A stretch of DNA of 64,000 nt from Streptomyces sp. NBC_00178 (GCF_036206005.1 NZ_CP108143.1:2990001-3054000); one strand, 5' to 3'. Shown: positions 9,181 to 18,018, counted from the first letter of the stretch. Translations and numbers: made by a program. The notes: generated by a model from the sequence alone, not told the origin.

Positions 9181-10797
9181 TCAGGGGAGCATCCAGCCCA
9201 GGAGCACCGTGCTCTGCGCCGTCACCACCAGGCACATCACCAGCAGCAGGCCGAGGCTCCAGGGCAGGACCTTGCGCAGCAGGTCCCCTTCGCGGCCGGC
9301 CAGGCCGACGGCCGCGCAGGCGATGGTCAGGTTCTGCGGCGAGATCATCTTGCCGAGCACTCCCCCGGAGCTGTTCGCGGCGGCGAGCAGTTCGGGCGAC
9401 AGGCCGGATTCGTGCGCGGCGGACACCTGGAGGGCTCCGAAGAGGGCGTTGGCCGAGGTGTCGGAGCCGGACACCGCGACGCCGAACCAGCCGAGCACCG
9501 GGGACAGGAAGGCGAGACCGGCGCCCGCGGCGGCGACGGACTGGCCGATGGTGGCCGCTTGGCCGGAGAGGTTCATGACGTAGGCGAGGGCGAGCACGGA
9601 GGTCACGGTGAGGATCGCGTGGCGCAGTTCGCGGACGGTGGCGAGCCACTCGCGTGCGGCGGTCCCGGCCCGCACGCCGAGCACGGCCGCGGTGAGGAGT
9701 CCGGCGAGCAGGACGAGGGTGCCGCCCGTGGCGAGGAGCGGCAGGGTGAACACGTTGGCGCCGACCGGCTGTCCGCCGGGTCCGGCGACGTCGAGGAACG
9801 GCCAGTCGAAGACGCGGGTCGCCTCGGCGAGCAGCCGCTTGACGGGCGGGACCTGGGCGAGGGAGAACACGGCCACGATCAGGGCGTACGGGGCGTAGGC
9901 GCGCAGGACCTCGCGGCGCGGGTCCTCCTCGTCGAGGTCCTCGCTGCGCGCCCCGGTGAGCACGGCCGCGCGCACGGGTGCGGCCGCGGGCCTGCGGGCG
10001 CCCGGGAGCACGATCAGGGCCCCGGCCCCCACGAGTGCGGCCGCGATGTCGGCGAGCTGCGCGGAGAAGTAGTTGGACGCGGCGAACTGGGCTGCCGCGA
10101 AGGCCACTCCGCAGACCAGGGCGGGCACCCAGGTCTCCCGGAGCCCGCGCCTGCCGTCCACCAGGAAGACCAGGATCAGGGGGACGACGAGGGCGAGCAG
10201 CGGGGTCTGGCGGCCGACGACCGAGGCGACGTCGTCCAGGGGAAGACCGGTGACCTGGGCCAGCGTCACGACCGGGGTGCCCATGGCCCCGAAGGCGACG
10301 GGCGCGGTGTTGGCGACCAGGGAGACGACTGCCGCCTTCACCGGGTCGAAACCGAGCGCGACGAGCATGACCGAGCAGATCGCGACGGGTGCGCCGAAGC
10401 CGGCCAGGGCTTCCAGGAGCGCGCCGAAGCAGAAGGCGATGACCAGCGCCTGGATGCGGGGGTCGTCGGAGACACGGCCGAAGGAGCGGCGCAGGACGTC
10501 GAAGTGCCGGGTGCGGACGGTCATCCGGTACACCCAGAGGGCGTTGACGACGATCCACATGATGGGGAAGAGGCCGAAGAGCACGCCTTGAGCCCCGGCG
10601 GAGAGCGTCTGTCCGAGGGGCATGCCGTAGGCGAGCCGGGCGACGAGCACGGCGACCGCGAGGCCGATGAGCCCGGCGAGGTGGGCCCTCATCCGGACGG
10701 CGCCCAGCAGGACCAGCACGGTGACGAGGGGCGTCGCTGCGACGAGAGCGGACAGGGCGAGCGAACCGGCGACGGGTTCGAGTTGCTGGACGAACAC
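9181..10797 (-). CDS. lctP: L-lactate permease (LctP family)
   Basis: This 538-residue membrane protein has about 12-14 hydrophobic segments and the LctP hallmarks LEALAGFGAPVAICSVML, NTAPVAFGAMGTPVVTLAQVTGLP and SGSDTSANALFGALQ. It should import L-lactate or glycolate with protons. The GTG at 10797 is preferred because GGGGAGG ends five bases before it and the protein then begins VFVQQLEPVAG. An in-frame ATG at 10839 would lie almost on the predicted transcription start (promoter at 10850-10879), which argues against it. It is a single-gene unit behind manB with 62 bases between them. Confidence 0.93.
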   Translation of the reverse strand: MFVQQLEPVAGSLALSALVAATPLVTVLVLLGAVRMRAHLAGLIGLAVAVLVARLAYGMPLGQTLSAGAQGVLFGLFPIMWIVVNALWVYRMTVRTRHFDVLRRSFGRVSDDPRIQALVIAFCFGALLEALAGFGAPVAICSVMLVALGFDPVKAAVVSLVANTAPVAFGAMGTPVVTLAQVTGLPLDDVASVVGRQTPLLALVVPLILVFLVDGRRGLRETWVPALVCGVAFAAAQFAASNYFSAQLADIAAALVGAGALIVLPGARRPAAAPVRAAVLTGARSEDLDEEDPRREVLRAYAPYALIVAVFSLAQVPPVKRLLAEATRVFDWPFLDVAGPGGQPVGANVFTLPLLATGGTLVLLAGLLTAAVLGVRAGTAAREWLATVRELRHAILTVTSVLALAYVMNLSGQAATIGQSVAAAGAGLAFLSPVLGWFGVAVSGSDTSANALFGALQVSAAHESGLSPELLAAANSSGGVLGKMISPQNLTIACAAVGLAGREGDLLRKVLPWSLGLLLVMCLVVTAQSTVLLGWMLP

Positions 10798-10849
10798 ACA
10801 GACCTCCCCGGATTCCGTGATGCGGAAGCGATCATTCACGGGTGGGGGA

Positions 10850-10879
10850 ATCGTCGTGTCCGCGACAAGTTCGCGTCAA
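10850..10879 (-). promoter_or_regulatory. candidate lactate permease promoter with dyad
   Basis: Reading on the minus strand, TTGACG (10879-10874), an 18-base spacer and GACGAT (10855-10850) form a SigA/HrdB-like promoter. The spacer contains the perfect dyad TGTC-N3-GACA (10857-10867), the shape typical of GntR/FadR-type operators such as lactate regulators. It gives about 45 bases of leader to the GTG at 10797. Confidence 0.45.
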
Positions 10880-10988
10880 TGCCCCGCGCAGGGAAACTTC
10901 CCCGGACAGGCATGCGCCCGGAGATGCCGAGAGTTTGAGGGAGCGTCAGGAAATCCGATGTGGCGGAGCAATCCGACGTGACGGAACG

Positions 10989-11360
10989 TCAGGAGTCCGG
11001 GGAGCGCAGCACCCGCAGATGCCCTCGGCGCGCGACCTCCACCGGGTCCGCCGCACGCGGCCCACGGCCGCCGGGCTGCCGGTCCTGGGGCCGCGCCGCC
11101 TCGCGCACGGCGTTGGCGAGCGCTTCGAGATCGTCACCGCTGGGACGGGACGGAACCGAGGGGTCCGAGAGCCGGACGACCTCCCAGCCCCGTGGCGCGG
11201 TCAGCCGCTCACCGTGCTCGGCACAGAGGTCGTAGCAGTGGGGCTCGGCATAGGTGGCGAGCGGGCCGAGGACCGCGGTCGAGTCGGCATAGACGTACGT
11301 CAGTGTCGCGACGGCGGGACGGCCGCACGCGGTGCGCGAACAGCGACGTACAGGGCTCAC
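10989..11360 (-). CDS. DUF3499 family protein
   Basis: This is a 123-residue protein of unknown function. Its N-terminal half is the DUF3499 signature: RRCSRTACGRPAVATLTYVY followed by PHCYDLCAEH. Four cysteines (about C7, C12, C42, C46) look like a zinc-ribbon site. The C-terminal half is polar and low-complexity. The start is uncertain. I chose the GTG at 11360 because the domain begins at once, but it lacks a clear Shine-Dalgarno, and a longer form reading through further upstream codons is possible. The gene is divergent from the metallopeptidase-like gene, as Rv3258c is from Rv3259 in Mycobacterium (from memory). Confidence 0.75.
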   Translation of the reverse strand: MSPVRRCSRTACGRPAVATLTYVYADSTAVLGPLATYAEPHCYDLCAEHGERLTAPRGWEVVRLSDPSVPSRPSGDDLEALANAVREAARPQDRQPGGRGPRAADPVEVARRGHLRVLRSPDS

Positions 11361-11680
11361 GATGTTGGACGGTACCGCACTCTTGAGCGGGCTGCGACGA
11401 CTCTCCCCCGGCTCACCCCTCGTGTCGCCCCCCGGTCCGGGGTCGGGACCGTGCCCGCGCGGCCGTTCCGACCTGCGCGGCAGCCCGCCGGATCCGGTGC
11501 CCGCCACGGCCGGCGCGCAGTCGGCGGAGAGGACACGAGCGGTCGTTCGACGGAGGGTTTCCGGTCGGTCGGAGGACCTGAAACGCACGCGCGCGAGCCC
11601 GGAACGCGCATCCGCGGACATCCGGCCCGCCCGTGCGGAAGCCGTGATCGACACGGCCGGAGGAGGGTTACGCTGCGTCG
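11361..11680. promoter_or_regulatory. divergent intergenic region, DUF3499 / zincin-like gene
   Basis: These are 320 very GC-rich bases with no convincing gene. On the plus strand TACGCT (11669-11674) lies seven bases before the GTG at 11681 and could be the -10 box of a leaderless transcript. No clear promoter is visible on the minus side, partly because the DUF3499 start is uncertain. Confidence 0.4.
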
Positions 11681-12112
11681 GTGATGGACAGCCCCGTACC
11701 TCCCCACCCGCAGGAGCCCCGGCCCCGCCGTCGCGACCGTCACGGCCGCGGGATGCGCGGCCCGGTCGCGCCGCCGCAGGTCCCGCTGTCGGTCAGCAGG
11801 GCCGAGAGCTTCCGCGATCTCGTCCAGGACTCGGTGGAACGGCTGGAGCGGCGCTGGCCGCAGCTGTCGGACGTGGACTTCCTGGTCCTCGACGTGCCGG
11901 GGTCCCTGGAGGACACGGTGCCGCTGGGCCGCGCACTGTCCGCGTCCAAGGGCCGGCCCGCGCAGATCGTCGTCTACCGGCGCCCGGTGGAGATCCGCGT
12001 CAAGAGCCGTGACGAGCGGGCCATGCTGGTGCACGAGGTCGTGGTGGAGCAGGTCGCCGAACTGCTCGGCCTGTCACCCGAGTCCGTCGACCCGCGCTAC
12101 GGGCAGGACTGA
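11681..12112 (+). CDS. metallopeptidase-like (minimal zincin) family protein
   Basis: This 143-residue protein resembles the minimal zincin family (Zincin_1) conserved beside whiB in actinobacteria. The core runs FRDLVQDSVERLERRWPQL, VDFLVLDVPG, QIVVYRRPVEIRVKSRDE, then LVHEVVVEQVAELLGLSPE. Family members usually carry HExxH; here the motif reads HEVVVEQ, so the second His is absent and proteolytic activity is doubtful. The first 35 residues are a Pro/Arg-rich tail. The start is a GTG directly followed by ATG. A -10 box seven bases upstream suggests a leaderless message. There is no signal peptide, so it should be cytoplasmic. Confidence 0.75.
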   Translation: MMDSPVPPHPQEPRPRRRDRHGRGMRGPVAPPQVPLSVSRAESFRDLVQDSVERLERRWPQLSDVDFLVLDVPGSLEDTVPLGRALSASKGRPAQIVVYRRPVEIRVKSRDERAMLVHEVVVEQVAELLGLSPESVDPRYGQD

Positions 12113-12190
12113 ACGGACGGGCTCGAGCTCACGGGCACCCTCGGGCCTCCACGAGCGGGACCGTCGCCACGGGGGGCGCTGCGGAGCCGG

Positions 12191-12220
12191 CGCCGCGGGC
12201 AGGCCGGCCCGCCCGCGGCG
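12191..12220. terminator. hairpin between convergent genes
   Basis: CGCCGCGGGC and GCCCGCGGCG form a 10-bp perfect stem around a 10-base loop, between the zincin-like gene and the DUF5719 gene. It could serve both directions. Confidence 0.45.
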
Positions 12221-12229
12221 ACGTGGACC

Positions 12230-13831
12230 TCAGTCGTCCAGGACCGACAGGTCCTGCCGCACGGCGGGCACCTCGACCGTGCCCCCGTCGTCCGGCATCG
12301 TCTGCACCGTGAACATGCTGATGCCGCCCTCCTTGAGCGTGAGCGTGCGGGCTGCGTGGACCGGGCCGCCGGACTCCGTCTCCACCGTCAGCGCGTAGGC
12401 GCCCTTGAGACCCGCCGGACCCTCGGGGATCACCTCGAGCGTCGTACCGCCCTTGACCGTGTAGGTCTTGGAGGTCTTCTCACCGCCCCCGCTGCCCGCC
12501 GACGCGGTCACCTTGACCTTGGCCGTCGCTCCCGGGGCCGCCAGGGAGAGCACCGAGGCCTTCGCCCGGTTGTCCGCGACGCTCGCCCGGTCGCCGACCG
12601 GCGCGGTCGCCGGGATGAACGCGACCTCCTGCCCGGCACCGCTCCCCCGCACCACGCGCAGGGCGGCGACCACCGGTGCACTGCTGCCGTCGGTCGAGGT
12701 CAGCCGGATCGAGCCGGGCTCACCCCGGGTGACGTTCTTGAGATCGACGCTCGCGGTCATCCGCGACTTGATGTGCAGGGTGTCGTTCCCGGCCGGTGAG
12801 AACGTCGTGTTCTTGCCCATGAGCTGGATCTTCATGTCGGCGTCGTCCTCGCCGGGTGCGAAGGCCACCAGGCGCACGGAGGTGGCGTCCGACGGGATGC
12901 CCGGCAGCACCAGGGTCTGAGCCGGGTCGGCGGACTTGGCCAGCCAGTCGCTGCCCACCTTGTCCTCGGCGGCGCTCACGGCGGCGCCGACCCGCCCGGT
13001 CCGCGTGGTGACGTGGACGGTGACGTTCTCGGCCGCCTCGCCGGTCAGTGTCGAGATCAGGATCGGCACGCTGGACCTGGCCGGGACGGTGATGCCCTCG
13101 CCCGCGTCGGACTTGAGGGGGCCCTCGGCGCCGTACAGCTCGATGTCGGCGACGGCGGCGCTGTCGTCGGGGTTGGTCAGGTGGACGTAGTCCTGGCGGG
13201 CGGCCGCGGTGCTCGCACCCGGGAACCAGAAGTCCGTGTCCGGGGTGGTGCAGCTGACACCGAGCAGACCGCGGGCGCCACCGGCCTCGGCCGTGGTCGT
13301 CTGCTGGGTCGTCCAGCCGGGCGCCAGCTTGCCCGTCGCGGTGCCGACCAGGGCGGGGGCTCCGGACTTGGACGTATCGACGGTGGACGGCTTGCCGAGG
13401 TCCTTCACGGAGAGGACGGGCTTGGACTCCGCCGTCTTCCCCTTCTCCGCGTCGGCCTTCTCGTCGTCGGCCTTCTCGTCGTCGGCCTTCTCGTCGTCGG
13501 CCTTCTCGTCGTCGGCCTTGTCGTCGTCCTTGGCCTTGCCCTTGCCGGCGGCAGGCGCGTCGTCCGCCGGAAGGGGCACGGCGGCCTTCAGCTCGGCCGC
13601 ACCGGCCTCCCCGCCGCCGTCCCCCTCCGGGGTGAAGGAGGTGTACGTCGTGTCCGCCAGATCGGACATGCTCGGTGCGGGGCACAGGAGGCTGGAGCGC
13701 TCCACGGGGAGGTGGGCCGCCGCCGCCGGCGCGGCCGGGCCCTGGTCGCCGGGCGCGTTGAGCGCGGCGAAACCGGTGACGGCGGCGAGGGCGACGGTGC
13801 CCGCGACCAGGTACAGAGGTGTGGACTTCAC
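12230..13831 (-). CDS. DUF5719 secreted/membrane-anchored protein
   Basis: This 533-residue protein has an N-terminal signal or anchor segment (about 5-25, YLVAGTVALAAVTGFAALNA) and is otherwise extracytoplasmic. An acidic tandem repeat of ADDEK (about residues 100-130) links it to a large region rich in beta strands, typical of DUF5719. Its function is unknown. It starts with a GTG at 13831 that overlaps the TGA of the glycosyltransferase gene (GTGA), so the two are probably translationally coupled and act together in assembling an extracellular polysaccharide. AGGCGAG lies upstream. No enzymatic motif is visible. Confidence 0.8.
   Translation of the reverse strand: MKSTPLYLVAGTVALAAVTGFAALNAPGDQGPAAPAAAAHLPVERSSLLCPAPSMSDLADTTYTSFTPEGDGGGEAGAAELKAAVPLPADDAPAAGKGKAKDDDKADDEKADDEKADDEKADDEKADAEKGKTAESKPVLSVKDLGKPSTVDTSKSGAPALVGTATGKLAPGWTTQQTTTAEAGGARGLLGVSCTTPDTDFWFPGASTAAARQDYVHLTNPDDSAAVADIELYGAEGPLKSDAGEGITVPARSSVPILISTLTGEAAENVTVHVTTRTGRVGAAVSAAEDKVGSDWLAKSADPAQTLVLPGIPSDATSVRLVAFAPGEDDADMKIQLMGKNTTFSPAGNDTLHIKSRMTASVDLKNVTRGEPGSIRLTSTDGSSAPVVAALRVVRGSGAGQEVAFIPATAPVGDRASVADNRAKASVLSLAAPGATAKVKVTASAGSGGGEKTSKTYTVKGGTTLEVIPEGPAGLKGAYALTVETESGGPVHAARTLTLKEGGISMFTVQTMPDDGGTVEVPAVRQDLSVLDD
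13451..13525 (-). repeat. 15-bp tandem repeat within the DUF5719 gene
   Basis: Four perfect copies and one imperfect copy of the unit GTCGGCCTTCTCGTC (plus-strand reading) encode ADDEK repeats. The reading frame is kept, so it is a coding linker of likely variable length. Confidence 0.9.
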
Positions 13832-16800
13832 TCGGACTCGCCTCGCGATGCGTTGCCGGTCGGCCACGGGCCCTGGCCCGGGGCTCTGTTCTCGTCGTGC
13901 CCGTCCTGCCCCTCGTACGGGGCGGCGTCGCCGGCACCCGTGGCGTAGGGCTGCTGCTGGGCGTAGCCGTACGGGTCGTACGCGCCCTGCTGCTGGTAGG
14001 GGTCCTGGTACGGGTCCTGCTGGTACGGGTCGGCCTGGTAGTACTGGCCCGCGTCCTGACCGGCCGGGTACGGACCGGTCTCCTGGACACCGGGGTACTG
14101 CCCCGCGCCCTGGCCCTCCGGGTACTGGCCGTAGTCCGCGCCCTGGTACTGCTGGGCGTCCCACTCCCCGTAGCCCTGCTGCGGCACCGCCGCGTAGCTG
14201 CCGGTGCCGTCCTGGTCGTCCGGAACCGTGGCGTAGGAGCCCGTGTCCTGCTGAGGCAGCGGCGCGTAGGACCCCGTGTCCTGCTGCGGCACCGCCGCGT
14301 ACGAACCCGTGTCCTGCTGCGGCACCGCCGCGTACGAACCCGTGTCCTGCTGCGGCACCGCCGCGTACGAACCCGTCCCGTCCTGGTCGTCCCCGGCCGG
14401 GCCGTACGGATCGGTGTCCTGCTGCCCCGGGACGTACTGGCCGGCAGCGGCGTCCGGGCCGTCCTCGTACGCCGGCCCGTCCGCGTCCTCGGCGGCCTGG
14501 GCCGCCGCACGCAGCCTGCGCGCCCGGCGCCCTTCGCCGGCCACCGGCTCGTCCGGGACGGTGTCCGTCTCCTCGGGCAGGTCGTCGTCGATCTCCCGGC
14601 GGCGGCCCGGCAGGGCCATGACCACCAGGACGATGCCCAGCGCCACCTGCGCCCAGACCCAGGCACTGTGCGTGATCGGGGCGTCGTAGGTGAGGTCGAG
14701 CGTGCCGCCCTCGGCGGGGAGGGCGAAGCCCTGCGCCCAGCCGTCCACGGTCTTCGGAGTCAGCGCCCGGCCGTTCAGCGTGGCCTGCCAGCCCGCGTCG
14801 GCCGCGTCGGCGATCCGCAGGACCCGGTCCGTGCCGCCCTCGGGGATCTTGGTGTGCGCCTCCACGGGCAGCGAGCCGACCGGGACCGGCACCGCGTCGT
14901 CACCGGAGGGGACGATCGTGAGCCGGGAGACCTGGCGGTCCACCCGCCACAGGGCGCTGCCGTCCAGCTGGCTGAGCCGGCTGAGACCCGGGGTCGAGTC
15001 CAGGACGCGGCTCATCTGCCGGGGCGCCCCGTCCCGTACGAGGACGTAGCGGATCGCGAAGCCGCTGAGCTGGCTGCCCTGGTCGGCGCCGGAGCCCGCG
15101 ACCAGGTTCGCGACGACCTTGTCGAGATGGCTGTTGCTGCCGCCGGACTCGGTCAGTTCGGCGTCGCCCAGACGGGCGCCCGAGCCGCGGACCAGGCTGT
15201 AGGAGACGGCGGCCGGGGACGTGCCGCCGAGGACCAGGGTGCGCGGCTGGTCGCGGGTGCCGCTCTCCTCCGCGACGAACGCCGGCACCTGCACCGGGTC
15301 GCGGCGCTCCAGCGGTCCGGCCGCGCCGCCGATCATCCAGCCGACGGCGGCCAGGACCGGCGCGATTCCGGCGGCCAGCGCGATGAGCGCGGCGACCGGC
15401 TGACGCCAGCCGAAGCTGAGAGCGGCGACGCGGACCCTGGCGCCGTCCGCGCCGAGCAGCGCCGCGGCGAGCAGCGCGATGCCGTAGACGAGCGTCGCGG
15501 GTCCCGCCCAGGTGGAACCGTTGGAGAGGCCGGCGAAGACCAGGCCGGCGAGCACGACCACCCAGGCGGTACGGATGGCGAACTGCCGCTCGCCGCGCAG
15601 CAGGGCGGCCAGGGCCGCCAGCACGATGCCCAGGAGCAGGACGCCGCCCGCGGCCTTGGGGCCGCCGGGGCTGATGCCCAGCAGGTCGACGGCGGACGCC
15701 GTACCCGCGCCGAGGTCGAGGCCGGCCTCCTTCAGGAAGTCCGACGGGCTGGTCAGCAGCGAGAGCGACCAGGGCGCGAGGACCAGCATCGGGGTGCCCA
15801 CCACGGCCAGGAAGCGCAGGCCGTACGCCGCGATGTCCTTCCGGCGCAGGGCCAGCACCGCGATGCCGAGCACCACGGCCAGCGGCCAGAGCACCGGGGT
15901 GAAGGCGGTGGTGAAGGTGAGCAGCAGGGTGTAGGCCCAGGTGGCGCGCCAGCTGCCCCGTGCGCTCGACCCGTCACCGCGCAGTCCGTGCGCGGCCACG
16001 GCCGCGCGGGCGATCAGGGGGAGCAGCACGGCCAGGAGGGCCGTGCCGAGGCGTCCGGTGGCCAGCGCTCCGGTCGCCGCCGGCAGGAAGGCGTAGGCGA
16101 CGCTCGCCCAGGCACGCAGCAGCCGGGATTCGATCAGCGGCCGCGACGCGAAGTACGCGGTGAGCCCGGCGAGCGGGACCGAGCAGACGAGCAGCACGGT
16201 GAGCGCGAAGCCGGTGGAGCCGAGGAACAGTGCCGACAGGGCGGCGATCACGGCGAGGTAGGGAGGAGCGGACTGGGTTCCGCCCGTGCCCACCGGGTGC
16301 CAGCCGTCCGCGTACCGCCCCCAGAGGTCGGAGACGTCCGCCGGGGCGGGCAGCAGCGCGCCGCCCGCGAGGGCGCCGCCGCCGAGGAGACCGCGGCAGG
16401 CCACCAGCGAGACGAGGAGGAGGAGCGCGAACAGGACGGGGCCGGGCTTGCGGCCGAGCCGCTTGAGCCGCGCGAACTGCTCGATCTGCAGGAAGTCGGC
16501 GTCGTCGCCTCCGGGGCCGGACTCGACCGCCCCGTGCCGCGAGCCGCCGGAGTCGGAGTCGGAACGGTTGCCGAAGTTGCCCGCGACCTGCTCGAACGTC
16601 GCGCGGACCGTGGCGCCGGGCGGCGGGAACAGGGACCGCAGCTCGGCCGGGTCCACCGAACCGCCGCGCCGGTCCCGGCGGGCCGCGAGGATCCGTCCGG
16701 GCCGCAGCAGGGTGCCGAAGAGTCCGGCGACCTCGTCGAGGGCCTGCCCGGGGACCTTGCCGACGAGATAGGTGAGGGTGCGCAGCACCGTACCGACGAG

Positions 16801-17763
16801 GAGCCGGAGCAGGGCCCAGGGCAGCTGCCTGCCACGGGCGTTGACGAGCATGGTGTAGACGGCGCCCGCCTTGTCGACCCGGTGCGGGCTGGCGACCGAG
16901 CGGCCCGCGCAGTCGATGGGGCGGCGTTCCCTCGCCGAGGCCTCGGCGTGCCGCAGGACGGCGTCCGGTGCGACGAGGACCCGGTGGCCCGCCAGATGGG
17001 CTCGCCAGCACAGGTCGACGTCGTCACGCATCAGCGGGAGCCTGCGGTCGAAGCCGCCGAGTTCCTCCCAGACGTCGCGCCGCACGAGCATGCCCGCGGA
17101 GGACACCGACAGGACGGTGCGGACCTGGTCGTGCTGGCCCTGGTCCTGTTCGCGGCGGTCCAGCCCGGTCCAGCGGCGTCCGCTGTTGGCGATGGAGACG
17201 CCGACCTCGAGGAGCTGCTTGCGGTCGTACCAGCCGCGCAGCTTGGGCCCGACGATCGCGGCGTGCTCGTCGTTGTCGACGACGCGCAGCATCTCGGCGA
17301 GCGCGTCCGGCTCGGGGGCACTGTCGTCGTGGAGCAGCCAGAGCCACTGGACGGGCTCGCCGTGCGGGAGTTCCGGGAGGTCGTAGGCGTCGTCGCGCCA
17401 GGTCCGTGTGGCCGGGTCCCAGCTGCTCGGGCGCTTCAGGTACGGCAGGTCGTCCGGAGTGAGGACGCCGGCGGAGCGGGTCGCCTCCTCGACGGCGGTG
17501 CCGAAGCCCGTGCGCCTCGCCAGGTGCAGGACGCGCTCGTCGCCCAGCGCGTCGGTGACCAGGCGGGCGGAGTCGTCGGCGCTTCCGGTGTCGGCGGCGA
17601 CGACGTTCTGCACGGGACGTTCCTGCCCGAGCAGGCCGGCGAGCACTTCGGGCAGCCAGCGCGCGCCGTCGTGGGCGACGAGCACGGCGGTGACGACGTG
17701 CCGGGGGAACTCAGGGGCTGCGGCGGCCGCATTCGGCGCCGCCGAGTGGCTGTGCACGGACAT
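13828..17763 (-). CDS. giant membrane glycosyltransferase, GT2 family
   Basis: This 1311-residue protein joins an N-terminal GT2 catalytic domain (about 22-300: VVTAVLVAHDGARWLPEVL, AADTGSADDSARL, WLLHDDSAPEPDAL, RDDVDLCWRAHLAGHRVLVAPDAVLRH) to a long polytopic region with about 12-14 hydrophobic segments (about 350-800). An extracytoplasmic domain, a last membrane helix (about 1025-1045) and a cytoplasmic tail rich in Gln, Tyr, Gly and Asp follow. The tail contains DTGSYAAVPQQ repeats. It probably moves a lipid-linked or nucleotide-activated sugar onto an envelope polymer. The ATG at 17763 (MSVHSHSAAP) opens the conserved part. It overlaps DUF5719 by GTGA. Sugar and acceptor are unknown. Confidence 0.88.
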   Translation of the reverse strand: MSVHSHSAAPNAAAAAPEFPRHVVTAVLVAHDGARWLPEVLAGLLGQERPVQNVVAADTGSADDSARLVTDALGDERVLHLARRTGFGTAVEEATRSAGVLTPDDLPYLKRPSSWDPATRTWRDDAYDLPELPHGEPVQWLWLLHDDSAPEPDALAEMLRVVDNDEHAAIVGPKLRGWYDRKQLLEVGVSIANSGRRWTGLDRREQDQGQHDQVRTVLSVSSAGMLVRRDVWEELGGFDRRLPLMRDDVDLCWRAHLAGHRVLVAPDAVLRHAEASARERRPIDCAGRSVASPHRVDKAGAVYTMLVNARGRQLPWALLRLLVGTVLRTLTYLVGKVPGQALDEVAGLFGTLLRPGRILAARRDRRGGSVDPAELRSLFPPPGATVRATFEQVAGNFGNRSDSDSGGSRHGAVESGPGGDDADFLQIEQFARLKRLGRKPGPVLFALLLLVSLVACRGLLGGGALAGGALLPAPADVSDLWGRYADGWHPVGTGGTQSAPPYLAVIAALSALFLGSTGFALTVLLVCSVPLAGLTAYFASRPLIESRLLRAWASVAYAFLPAATGALATGRLGTALLAVLLPLIARAAVAAHGLRGDGSSARGSWRATWAYTLLLTFTTAFTPVLWPLAVVLGIAVLALRRKDIAAYGLRFLAVVGTPMLVLAPWSLSLLTSPSDFLKEAGLDLGAGTASAVDLLGISPGGPKAAGGVLLLGIVLAALAALLRGERQFAIRTAWVVVLAGLVFAGLSNGSTWAGPATLVYGIALLAAALLGADGARVRVAALSFGWRQPVAALIALAAGIAPVLAAVGWMIGGAAGPLERRDPVQVPAFVAEESGTRDQPRTLVLGGTSPAAVSYSLVRGSGARLGDAELTESGGSNSHLDKVVANLVAGSGADQGSQLSGFAIRYVLVRDGAPRQMSRVLDSTPGLSRLSQLDGSALWRVDRQVSRLTIVPSGDDAVPVPVGSLPVEAHTKIPEGGTDRVLRIADAADAGWQATLNGRALTPKTVDGWAQGFALPAEGGTLDLTYDAPITHSAWVWAQVALGIVLVVMALPGRRREIDDDLPEETDTVPDEPVAGEGRRARRLRAAAQAAEDADGPAYEDGPDAAAGQYVPGQQDTDPYGPAGDDQDGTGSYAAVPQQDTGSYAAVPQQDTGSYAAVPQQDTGSYAPLPQQDTGSYATVPDDQDGTGSYAAVPQQGYGEWDAQQYQGADYGQYPEGQGAGQYPGVQETGPYPAGQDAGQYYQADPYQQDPYQDPYQQQGAYDPYGYAQQQPYATGAGDAAPYEGQDGHDENRAPGQGPWPTGNASRGESE
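14273..14371 (-). repeat. 33-bp tandem repeat in the glycosyltransferase tail
   Basis: Three perfect head-to-tail 33-bp units encode DTGSYAAVPQQ, with degenerate units on both sides (about 14170-14272 and after 14371). The repeat is in frame and gives a Gln/Tyr-rich C-terminal tail. Confidence 0.92.
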
Positions 17764-17942
17764 CGGGGTACGGGCCCTCCGGCCGGGTCCGGAGGGGGTC
17801 CCCCCGGGGGCTGCATCGGTGTACACGCGCGCCCCGGCGGGGCGTTGACGCGTCTCTCGGACGGGGCCCCACACTAACGGTACGGATGTGCGCCCCGCGC
17901 CGAGCGGTTGACGGGCGGGACGCGGAGGCGGCCGGACGTGCC

Positions 17943-17991
17943 GATGGCCTGGGGGCCGCACCCCGGTGCGGGGTGCGGCCCCCAGGCCATC
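17943..17991 (-). terminator. whiB terminator, 22-bp perfect stem
   Basis: GATGGCCTGGGGGCCGCACC and two further bases pair perfectly with the right arm across a five-base loop (22 + 5 + 22). The hairpin begins 27 bases after the whiB stop codon and separates whiB from the glycosyltransferase gene. Confidence 0.8.
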
Positions 17992-18018
17992 GTGTTCCCG
18001 GTGTCCGGGGGCGCCGCG

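Noticed and set aside
14170..14400. Regularly spaced repeats suggestive of a CRISPR array
   Set aside because: The units are head-to-tail with no spacers and keep the reading frame of the glycosyltransferase gene.
13819..17877. A 1352-residue open frame antisense to the giant glycosyltransferase
   Set aside because: It is a by-product of high-GC codon bias on the opposite strand. The translation is low-complexity Arg/Gly/Glu with no domain, and the sense gene has clear GT2 motifs.
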